Source of the DNA: an uncultured Bryobacteraceae bacterium
GTDB taxonomy: Bacteria; Acidobacteriota; Terriglobia; Bryobacterales; Bryobacteraceae
DNA: 6,175 bases
NCBI GenBank assembly: GCA_937921835.1
Contig: CAKZVG010000366.1
Span: forward strand, 1 to 6,175
Reading direction: 5' to 3'
Numbering within the stretch: the stretch's first letter is position 1; every line of letters begins with the position of its first letter. This document shows positions 1 through 5,639 of this stretch, piece by piece. The notes beneath the pieces were generated by a model, which worked only from the letters and a program-made list of their open reading frames with translations, was not told the origin of the DNA and searched no databases. The position numbers were made by a program, and so were the translations under genes.

Positions 1-542
1 GCGCGGTCAAGGCCATCGAGGTGGTCAAGACGCGCCTGGGCGAGTTCGACGCCTCCGGGCGCCGCAAGCCGATTCCCACCGAGGAGATCGTGCGGCTGGA
101 TTGCGACAGTGTGATCCTGGCGGTGGGCGAGACGGTGGACCTTGATTTTGCCCGCGCCTCGGGCTTGAAGATCCGCGAGAACGGCACCATCGAAGTGGAC
201 CGTTACACGCTTGAAACCAGCCGCCCGCGCTTTTTCGCCGGCGGCGACGCCATCACCGGCGCCTCCAACGTTTCCAATGCCATGGGCATCGGCAAGAAGG
301 CGGCGCGCATGATCGACCAGCAGCTCATGGGCGAGCAGCGCATCGACCGCGTGATGCTGGAGTTCGAGTACTCGGACGAGCCGCCGGAGAAACCCAGCCC
401 GGCGCGGCGTCACGTGGTGAAGGACGTCCCACCCGCCGAGCGCGTCAACAACTGGGCGGAAGCCGTCACCGGCCTGACCGCGGAAGAGGCGTTCGAGGAA
501 GCCTGCCGCTGCCTGCGGTGCGACATCCGGGACGCGCATTGA
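1..542 (+). CDS. GltD-like FAD/NAD(P)-dependent oxidoreductase, C-terminal part (5' end outside window)
   Basis: The reading frame is open from the first full codon at position 3 and ends at TGA 540-542, giving 179 visible residues; the true start lies upstream. The visible part matches the C-terminal half of glutamate synthase small-subunit-like flavoproteins. A nucleotide-binding strand ILAVGE lies near residues 38-43, and the FAD-contacting FFAGGD motif near 77-82 is followed by TGASNVSNAMGIGKKAA. The protein ends with a Cys-rich ACRCLRCD motif (Cys 168, 170, 173), common at the C-terminus of GltD modules fused or linked to NADH dehydrogenase-type proteins. These proteins pass electrons between NAD(P)H, FAD and Fe-S partners in the cytoplasm. 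It ends 27 nt before hoxU, so it is probably the flavin/pyridine-nucleotide module of this hydrogenase. Whether a HoxF/NuoF domain precedes it in the same chain cannot be seen. The family call is firm; the partner role is inferred from position. Confidence 0.8.
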   Translation, partial: AVKAIEVVKTRLGEFDASGRRKPIPTEEIVRLDCDSVILAVGETVDLDFARASGLKIRENGTIEVDRYTLETSRPRFFAGGDAITGASNVSNAMGIGKKAARMIDQQLMGEQRIDRVMLEFEYSDEPPEKPSPARRHVVKDVPPAERVNNWAEAVTGLTAEEAFEEACRCLRCDIRDAH

Positions 543-553
543 GGGACCAGGCT

Positions 554-562
554 GGAAGGAGA
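554..562 (+). promoter_or_regulatory. Ribosome binding site for hoxU (supports a TTG start)
   Basis: The purine-rich run GGAAGGAGA lies 7 nt before TTG at 570. No ATG or GTG lies in frame between the upstream stop and the conserved N-terminal ferredoxin fold, and the next in-frame GTG (612) would remove the first beta strand. TTG is therefore the likely start. Confidence 0.7.
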
Positions 563-569
563 GATTGCT

Positions 570-1283
570 TTGCCGCATAGAAAGACATCCATTCGCATCG
601 ACGGTGAGCTGGTGAGCGCCTCCGACGGGCAGACGATCCTCGAGGCGGCGCGCGCGGCCGGCAAGTTCATCCCGGCGCTGTGCTATCTGAAGGGGCTCTC
701 CGCCACCGGCGCCTGCCGGGTGTGCATCGTCGAGGTATCCGGCGTGAACCGCCTGCTGCCCGCCTGCACCACGCCGGTGCAGGAGGGCATGTCGGTCACC
801 ACCAACTCGCCCAAGCTTCAGAAATACCGCCGCATCGCGATCGAACTGCTGCTGAGCGAACGGAACCACTACTGCTCGGTGTGCGTCTCCAACGGGCACT
901 GCGAGTTGCAGTCGATGGCGAAGTCCCTGGGCGTGACGCACTCCCGCTACGCCTACGGCTATCCCAAACTGCCGGTGGACGTCACGCACGAGCGCTTCGT
1001 GCTGGACCACAACCGCTGCATCCTCTGCACCCGCTGCGTGCGGGCGTGCGCCGAGGTGGAAGGCGCGCACGTCTGGGACGTGGGCTTACGCGGCATCCGC
1101 TCCCGCATCACCAGCGAGTTGAACCGTCCCTGGGGCGAATCGCGCGGCTGCACGAGCTGCGGCAAGTGCGTGCAGGCCTGTCCCACCGGCGCGCTGGCCG
1201 AAAAGGGCTGGGGGGTGGAGGAAATGGTGAAACGCGACGACAACATCGGACGCCTGGCCCTCCGGCACGGAGGGCGGCGATGA
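570..1283 (+). CDS. hoxU: NAD-reducing [NiFe]-hydrogenase diaphorase subunit HoxU
   Basis: This 237-residue protein is the electron-wire subunit joining the hydrogenase dimer to the diaphorase of bidirectional group 3d [NiFe]-hydrogenases. It resembles the N-terminal part of complex I NuoG. An N-terminal plant-type [2Fe-2S] ferredoxin domain has Cys 38, 49, 52 and 66. A His-Cys3 [4Fe-4S] motif follows, with His 100 and Cys 102, 105 and 111 in the HxCxxCx5C spacing typical of HoxU. Two [4Fe-4S] motifs close the chain, at Cys 150/153/156/160 ([11 protein letters not shown]) and Cys 194/197/200/204 ([12 protein letters not shown]). From memory, the block [15 protein letters not shown] through [10 protein letters not shown] closely resembles cyanobacterial HoxU, and the length matches (about 238). 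No ligand is missing. The gene starts at TTG behind a good ribosome binding site, and its stop overlaps the hoxY start in ATGA, indicating translational coupling. A NuoG fragment is the main alternative, but the hoxYH neighbours exclude it. Confidence 0.94.
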   Translation: MPHRKTSIRIDGELVSASDGQTILEAARAAGKFIPALCYLKGLSATGACRVCIVEVSGVNRLLPACTTPVQEGMSVTTNSPKLQKYRRIAIELLLSERNHYCSVCVSNGHCELQSMAKSLGVTHSRYAYGYPKLPVDVTHERFVLDHNRCILCTRCVRACAEVEGAHVWDVGLRGIRSRITSELNRPWGESRGCTSCGKCVQACPTGALAEKGWGVEEMVKRDDNIGRLALRHGGRR

Positions 1284-1810
1284 GCAAAGCGAGAGTCGCG
1301 ACGGTGTGGCTGGATGGCTGCTCCGGCTGCCACATGTCGCTGCTGGACATCGACGAGGCCATCGCGGCGCTGGCGGCCAGGGCCGACATCGTCTTCGGCC
1401 CGCTGGTGGACGCGCAGGAGTTTCCCAAGGATGTCGACGTTACGCTGGTCGAGGGCGCCGTCTCCAGCCAGGACGACCTGAAGCAGATCCAGACCATCCG
1501 CAAGAACAGCAAGCTGGTGGTGGCGCTCGGCGACTGCGCGGTGAACGGCAACGTTCCGGCCATGCGCAACACGATTCCGGTGAAGAAGCTGCTGGAGGGA
1601 ATCTACCTCGCGGGCACGCAGGGCGAGCGCGGCATCCCCAACGAGGGCGTGCCGCAGTTGCTGCGCAACGCCGTGCCGGTTCACGAGGCGGTCAAGGTGG
1701 ACTTGCACGTGCCCGGCTGCCCGCCGCCGGCCGACGCCATCCTGTACGTGCTCACCGAACTCGTGGAGGGCCGCAAGCCCGACTTGGCGGGCAAGGTGAG
1801 ATTCGGCTGA
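1280..1810 (+). CDS. hoxY: [NiFe]-hydrogenase small subunit HoxY
   Basis: This is the small subunit (176 residues) of a bidirectional [NiFe]-hydrogenase. It is expected to hold one proximal [4Fe-4S] cluster that moves electrons between the Ni-Fe site in HoxH and the HoxU clusters. The four likely ligands are all visible: Cys 14 and 17 in DGCSGCHMS, Cys 86 in [14 protein letters not shown], and Cys 147 in VPGCPPPAD. The short length fits HoxY (roughly 180 in known members) and differs from membrane-bound uptake enzymes, whose small subunits carry a Tat signal and medial and distal clusters. Neither is present here, so the protein should be cytoplasmic. The ATG at 1280 overlaps the hoxU stop by 4 nt, with GGAGGG at 1269-1274 as ribosome binding site. 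The same frame is open further upstream, but that part reads across hoxU out of frame and has no family similarity. Confidence 0.94.
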   Translation: MSKARVATVWLDGCSGCHMSLLDIDEAIAALAARADIVFGPLVDAQEFPKDVDVTLVEGAVSSQDDLKQIQTIRKNSKLVVALGDCAVNGNVPAMRNTIPVKKLLEGIYLAGTQGERGIPNEGVPQLLRNAVPVHEAVKVDLHVPGCPPPADAILYVLTELVEGRKPDLAGKVRFG

Positions 1811-1820
1811 GGGGAGGAGA
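1811..1820 (+). promoter_or_regulatory. Ribosome binding site for hoxH (supports a GTG start)
   Basis: The strong purine run GGGGAGGAGA begins directly after the hoxY stop and lies 6 nt before GTG at 1827. This start gives the expected N-terminus just ahead of the conserved RIEGHARI motif. No ATG lies between. Confidence 0.75.
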
Positions 1821-1826
1821 ACGAGC

Positions 1827-3248
1827 GTGTCCAGGAAACTCACCATCCATCACGTAACCCGCATCGAGGGCCACGCCAGGATCACGATCCACCTGAACGA
1901 GGAGGGGCGGGTGGCGCGGACGCACTTTCACGTCACCCAGGTGCGCGGCTTCGAGAAATTCACCGAGGGCCGGCCCTATTACGAGATGCCGTCCATCACC
2001 GCGCGCATCTGCGGCATCTGTCCCATCAGCCATCTACTGGCCTCGGTGAAGGCGTGCGACGACATCATGGCGGTGCGCATTCCGGACACCGCCTTCAAGC
2101 TGCGCGAACTCATCCACTGCGGCCAGTTCGTGCAGAGCCACGCGCTCAGCTTCTTCCACCTCTCGGCGCCCGACCTCCTGCTGGGCATGGATTACGAGCC
2201 GGCGCGGCGCAACGTCCTCGGGCTGCTGGCGGAACATCCCGACATCGCGCGCGACGGCATCGCGCTGCGCAAGTTCGGACAGCAGATCATCGAGCGGCTG
2301 GCCCGGGAGCGCATCCATCCGTCGTGGCTGGTGCCGGGCGGCGTCAACGAACCGCTGAGCGCCGCGGCGCGCGACCAGATCCTGCTCGAACTGCCGCGGG
2401 CCAAGGCCATTGTGCGGCGGGCGTTCTCGATTCTGAAGCCCGCGCTGGACAGGTTCGGGGAGGAGATCGAGCACTTCGGCAACACCCCGACCATGTACGC
2501 GGGGCTGGTGGATGCCGCGGGCAACCTCCAGTTCTACGACGGCGGGTTGCGCTTCCTCAACCCGGACGGATCGGTCGCGGCGGACCCGGTGCGCGCGCGC
2601 GACTACGCCCGGCACATCGGCGAATCGGCCGTGCCCGTCTCGTATCTCAAAGCGCCTTACTACAAGCCGCTCGGCTACCCCAGCGGCGTTTACCGTGTGG
2701 GACCGCTGGCGCGCCTCAACGTGTGCGGCCAGACCGGCACGCCCGAGGCCGACGCGGAACTGGCCGAGCTCCGGCAGCGCTTCGGCCGCGTGGCGCACAG
2801 CGCGTTTCTGTACCACTACGCCCGGCTTATCGAGAGCCTGCACGCCATCGAGAAGATCGAGGCGCTGCTGGCGGATCCGGAGATCCTCGAAACGCACGTC
2901 CGCGCCCGGGCGGCAGTGAACGCTTTGGAAGGCGTGGGCATGATCGAGGCGCCGCGCGGCACGCTCATCCATCACTACAAAGTAAGCGAGTCCGGCGCCA
3001 TCGTCCGGGTGAATCTGATCGTCGCCACCGGCCACAACAACTTGGCCATCGGCCGCAGCGTGGAGCAGGTGGCGCGCCACTTCGTCAACGGCAACCAGCT
3101 TCAGGAGGGCATGCTCAACCGCGTCTCGGCGGTCGTGCGCGCCTACGATCCATGCCTGAGCTGCTCGACGCACGCTCTCGGGCAGGCGCCGCTGCGGGTG
3201 GAACTGATCGGCCCGGACGGCGCCCTGCTGGACGAAGCCCGCAACTGA
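1827..3248 (+). CDS. hoxH: [NiFe]-hydrogenase large (catalytic) subunit HoxH, group 3d type
   Basis: This 473-residue protein is the catalytic subunit that carries out reversible H2 oxidation at a Ni-Fe(CN)2CO centre. Family motifs run in order: TRIEGHARI at 11-19 with the conserved Glu 14; the L1 motif [10 protein letters not shown] at 60-69, supplying Cys 62 and 65; and the L2 motif DPCLSCSTH at 441-449, supplying Cys 443 and 446 with His 449 at the end. After His 449 come 24 residues ([10 protein letters not shown] onward). These match the C-terminal peptide that a dedicated endopeptidase (HoxW type) removes after nickel insertion, so the protein should be made as a precursor. Length and motifs agree with cyanobacterial and proteobacterial HoxH. 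It follows hoxY by 16 nt and begins at GTG. Group 3d is assigned from the HoxU partner; a methyl-viologen- or F420-reducing group 3 enzyme is less likely. No protease or hyp gene follows within the window. Confidence 0.95.
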   Translation: MSRKLTIHHVTRIEGHARITIHLNEEGRVARTHFHVTQVRGFEKFTEGRPYYEMPSITARICGICPISHLLASVKACDDIMAVRIPDTAFKLRELIHCGQFVQSHALSFFHLSAPDLLLGMDYEPARRNVLGLLAEHPDIARDGIALRKFGQQIIERLARERIHPSWLVPGGVNEPLSAAARDQILLELPRAKAIVRRAFSILKPALDRFGEEIEHFGNTPTMYAGLVDAAGNLQFYDGGLRFLNPDGSVAADPVRARDYARHIGESAVPVSYLKAPYYKPLGYPSGVYRVGPLARLNVCGQTGTPEADAELAELRQRFGRVAHSAFLYHYARLIESLHAIEKIEALLADPEILETHVRARAAVNALEGVGMIEAPRGTLIHHYKVSESGAIVRVNLIVATGHNNLAIGRSVEQVARHFVNGNQLQEGMLNRVSAVVRAYDPCLSCSTHALGQAPLRVELIGPDGALLDEARN

Positions 3249-3375
3249 ACGGCAAAGCCGGGGCCGCGCCGCCGGCCGCCTTCCGGAGTGCGCCTCCCGG
3301 CGCCGCGGCGTCTGCCGTGCGCCTCGTTGATGCCCGGCCTCCCGATGTGTTTCCCTTGATGTGAGGATGGACCGG
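3249..3375 (+). other. Intergenic stretch between hoxH and the DUF1080 gene; weak GC hairpin only
   Basis: This gap separates the hydrogenase genes from an unrelated exported protein. A small hairpin can form at 3283-3300: CCGGAG pairs with CTCCCGG around the loop TGCGC, with one bulged C. No T-run follows, so a classical intrinsic terminator is not supported. The end of the gap is less GC-rich and has TTGATG at 3327 and again at 3356, plus a short direct repeat GATGTG at 3344 and 3358. I could not pair any of these with a credible -10 box. A promoter for the next gene is expected here but is not identified. Confidence 0.3.
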
Positions 3376-4089
3376 ATGACAAAGAAACTCGCACTGCTGG
3401 CCGCGCTCGCCGCGGCCGCCGCCTTCGCCCAGGGCCGCAAACCGGACGGGCCGCAGCCGCCGGTGGTGGATCCGGGAGGAGCGGGCAGAGCGCCCTCGGA
3501 CGCCGTGGTGCTGTTCGGCGGAGCGGACGTCTCCGGCTGGGAGACGCGCGACGGAGCACCCTCCAAGTGTGAAGCCTCCGGGGGCGAGATGGTTTGCCGC
3601 ACCGGCGCGGGCCACGTGTATACGAAAGAGCGTTTCCGCAACGCGCAGCTTCACGTCGAGTTCAACGTTCCGCTGATGGCGGATCAGAGCGGGCAGCGGC
3701 GCGGCAACAGCGGCGCGTATCTGCTCGGCCGCTACGAGATCCAGATTCTCGATTCCTGGGAGAATCCGACCTACGCCGATGGCGCCTGCGGCGCGCTCTA
3801 CGGGCAGTCCGCGCCGCTGGTGAACGCCAGCCGCAAGCCGGGCGAGTGGCAGAGCTTCGACATCGTATTCCACGCCCCGAAGTGCGCGGCGGACGGGAGC
3901 GTGGCCACTCCCGGCCGCCTCACGCTGTTTCACAACGGCGTACTGGTGCAGGACAATGTGCCGGTCAGCGCCAAGCGCGGCTGCGTCGAGGAAGGGCCGC
4001 TCATGCTTCAGGACCACAGCGGTTTCAAGAACCCGCCCAAAACCGAGATGCGGTTCCGCAACATCTGGCTGCGTCGGCTGCCGGATTAG
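3376..4089 (+). CDS. Exported 3-keto-disaccharide hydrolase domain (DUF1080) protein
   Basis: The protein has 237 residues. An N-terminal Sec signal peptide is visible: MTKK, then the hydrophobic run LALLAALAAAAAFA, with a likely AxA-type cleavage before Gln 19 (FA-Q). The rest is one DUF1080 domain, a concanavalin-like jelly-roll fold now named 3-keto-disaccharide hydrolase. Its hallmarks are VLFGGADVSGW (45-55), RGNSGAYLLGRYEIQILDS (109-127), NPTYADGACGALYGQ (130-144), KPGEWQSFDIVFHAP (154-168), LTLFHNGVLVQDN (182-194) and a closing RFRNIWLR. The family is abundant in Acidobacteriota, Planctomycetota and Bacteroidota. Some members act on 3-keto sugars; the exact substrate here is unknown. 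ATG 3376 is chosen because GAGGA lies 8 nt upstream and it gives a clean signal peptide; GTG 3361 and ATG 3367 are less likely. Five Cys remain (65, 74, 138, 170, 203), which could form disulfides outside the cytoplasm. There is no lipobox. The stop overlaps the stop of the convergent sulfatase gene. Confidence 0.86.
   Translation: MTKKLALLAALAAAAAFAQGRKPDGPQPPVVDPGGAGRAPSDAVVLFGGADVSGWETRDGAPSKCEASGGEMVCRTGAGHVYTKERFRNAQLHVEFNVPLMADQSGQRRGNSGAYLLGRYEIQILDSWENPTYADGACGALYGQSAPLVNASRKPGEWQSFDIVFHAPKCAADGSVATPGRLTLFHNGVLVQDNVPVSAKRGCVEEGPLMLQDHSGFKNPPKTEMRFRNIWLRRLPD
4086..4089. other. Tail-to-tail stop codon overlap of two convergent genes
   Basis: The four bases TTAG contain the plus-strand TAG of the DUF1080 gene (4087-4089) and, on the other strand, the TAA of the sulfatase (4088-4086). 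No intergenic room is left for a shared terminator, so both transcripts must run into the opposite coding region. Confidence 0.9.
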
Positions 4090-5639
4090 CGCGGGCGGGC
4101 GCGCTGGACGCCGCGCTCTTCCCGGCGCTTCTGACGTTCGGCCTGCGCGGCCTCAGCTTGCCTGCGCCCGGTCTCCGGGATGCGCGCGTAGTCGGGCGTG
4201 GACATGCCGGGCACGCGCAACGGCGCGGGGCGGTCCGCGCGCCAGGCGGCGATGCGCTGGCGGAACTCGGCCACGCGCTCGCGCTGGCGCGGATCGCGGG
4301 CGAGGTTGCGCTCCTCGGCGGGGTCGTTTCGCAGGTCGTAAAGCTCGATGTCCTCGCCGCTGCCGTCCAGGCTGTTGTCGATGAGCTTGTAATCGCCCTG
4401 GAGCAGCATGCCGGAGCGAAGCTGCGAAAAGCAGCGGTCCTTCCAGCGCGGGTCCTTGCCGCGCGCCAGATTCAGGAAGCTCGCGCCCTGCGCGCCCTCG
4501 GGAACCGGCAGGCCGGCGGTTTCGAGGATCGACGGCAGCAGATCAACGTTCTCAACCACCTTGTCCACCACCCGCCCGCCGTTCTCCGGCGCGCCCTTGG
4601 GACCGCGCCACAGCAGCGGCACGCGCGCCGAGCCGTCGTACTGAATTCCCTTGAACCAGCGCCCGCGCTCGCCCAGCATGTTGCCGTGATCGGCGGTGAA
4701 CAGCACCAGCGTGTCCTGCGCCATGCCGAGCCGGTCGAGTTCCCCGAGCAGGCGTCCCACCTGCGCGTCCACATGATGGACGGCGCCGTAGTACTTCGAC
4801 CGCATCACCCGCACCATGCGCTCGTCGTCCACGTAGTGCCGCCGCGACTGGCCGGTCTGCCGGGCGCGCATCTCGCGCGCGTTCGCCGGCAGCTTGGGCA
4901 TGGGAATGTTGGCGCGGTCGTACTTGCTGAAGTACGGCTCGGGCTCCACCGAAGGCGAGTGCGGCTTGAGATAGCTGGTGAAGAGGAACCAGGGCTGCGC
5001 CGAGTTCTTCCGCGCGCGCAGGTAGTCGATCGAGCGGTCGGTGATCCACACGGTCTCGAAGTCGGCGGCCGGGTACTTGAACAGCCCGACGTCCCTCCCA
5101 AGCGGATCGTCCGGCCAGGGGCAGGTGCCTTCGACGATCGGCCATTTGGCGGGCGAGCCGTGCTTCTTGCGCAGGTACTCGTTGTAGCCGAGCTGCGGGG
5201 TGGGGCCTTCGGAGCTGAACGTCCAGAACTGGTCGAAGCCGAACGAGTACTCGCGCGGCGCGTAGTGCAGCTTGCCGGAGATCGCGGTGTGGTAGCCGTA
5301 GTGCTTCAGGATCGAGGGCAGGAAGATCTCGCCCGGGCGCGCCGGGACGGCGTTGGTCTCCACGCCGTGGACGTGGGCGTAGCGCCCGGTGAAGGCGCTG
5401 GCGCGGGCGGGGGAGCATACCGGCGAGACGGTGTAGGCGCGCGCGAAACGCACCCCTTGCGCGGCCAGCCGGTCCAGATTGGGCGTTTCCACCACGGGGT
5501 GCTTCTCGCAGCCCATGACGTCCCAGCGCATTTCGTCCACCATGATGAAGAGGATGTTGGGGCGCCTGGGCGCGGCGGCGAGCGAAGCGCCGGCGGTGAG
5601 CGCGGCGGAGAATTCGCGGCGGGTGAGAGTGTGGCTCAT
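4086..5639 (-). CDS. Tat-exported S1-family sulfatase (Cys-type, formylglycine-dependent)
   Basis: This 517-residue protein hydrolyses sulfate esters; the substrate is not predictable from sequence. The N-terminus MSHTLTRREFSAALTAG carries a twin-arginine motif (Arg 7-8) followed by an Ala-rich hydrophobic stretch, implying export of the folded enzyme. The sulfatase domain opens at RPNILFIMVDEMRWD (Asp 35 and Glu 36, likely calcium ligands). The activation motif VCSPARASAFTGR follows, with Cys 75 to be converted to formylglycine and Arg 79. SGKLHYAP (Lys 123, His 125), LKPHSP (Lys 225, His 227), FTADHGNMLGERG (Asp 317, His 318) and Lys 330 complete the usual active-site set. The C-terminal subdomain contains ELYDLRNDPAEERNLA. 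Beyond about residue 478 lies a roughly 40-residue charged Arg/Glu/Ala-rich tail outside the core domain. ATG 5639 is preferred because it gives the Tat signal; the open frame upstream has no similarity. The start overlaps the upstream propeller gene in ATGA. No sulfatase-maturing enzyme is in the window. Confidence 0.94.
   Translation of the reverse strand: MSHTLTRREFSAALTAGASLAAAPRRPNILFIMVDEMRWDVMGCEKHPVVETPNLDRLAAQGVRFARAYTVSPVCSPARASAFTGRYAHVHGVETNAVPARPGEIFLPSILKHYGYHTAISGKLHYAPREYSFGFDQFWTFSSEGPTPQLGYNEYLRKKHGSPAKWPIVEGTCPWPDDPLGRDVGLFKYPAADFETVWITDRSIDYLRARKNSAQPWFLFTSYLKPHSPSVEPEPYFSKYDRANIPMPKLPANAREMRARQTGQSRRHYVDDERMVRVMRSKYYGAVHHVDAQVGRLLGELDRLGMAQDTLVLFTADHGNMLGERGRWFKGIQYDGSARVPLLWRGPKGAPENGGRVVDKVVENVDLLPSILETAGLPVPEGAQGASFLNLARGKDPRWKDRCFSQLRSGMLLQGDYKLIDNSLDGSGEDIELYDLRNDPAEERNLARDPRQRERVAEFRQRIAAWRADRPAPLRVPGMSTPDYARIPETGRRQAEAAQAERQKRREERGVQRARPR

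Noticed and set aside
680..1279. Extending the hoxY frame upstream across hoxU
   Set aside because: The upstream part is an out-of-frame reading of hoxU with no similarity to hydrogenase small subunits; ATG 1280 gives the correct family N-terminus and has a ribosome binding site.
3257..3276. Candidate terminator hairpin after hoxH (GCCGG pairing with CCGGC)
   Set aside because: Only five pairs, a large loop and no T-run; such GC matches arise by chance in this composition.
3327..3355. Sigma-70-like promoter beginning at TTGATG
   Set aside because: At 17 nt spacing the -10 position reads TTTCCC, which is not a plausible -10 element.
2054..3364. A second plus-strand open frame within hoxH reaching the intergenic gap
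   Set aside because: Arg/Pro/Ala-rich shadow of hoxH with no motif; it does not explain the gap as a gene.
2034..3641. A long open minus-strand frame opposite hoxH
   Set aside because: Antisense to a gene with all catalytic motifs; composition-driven, with no recognisable domain, and it runs through an intergenic gap into another gene.
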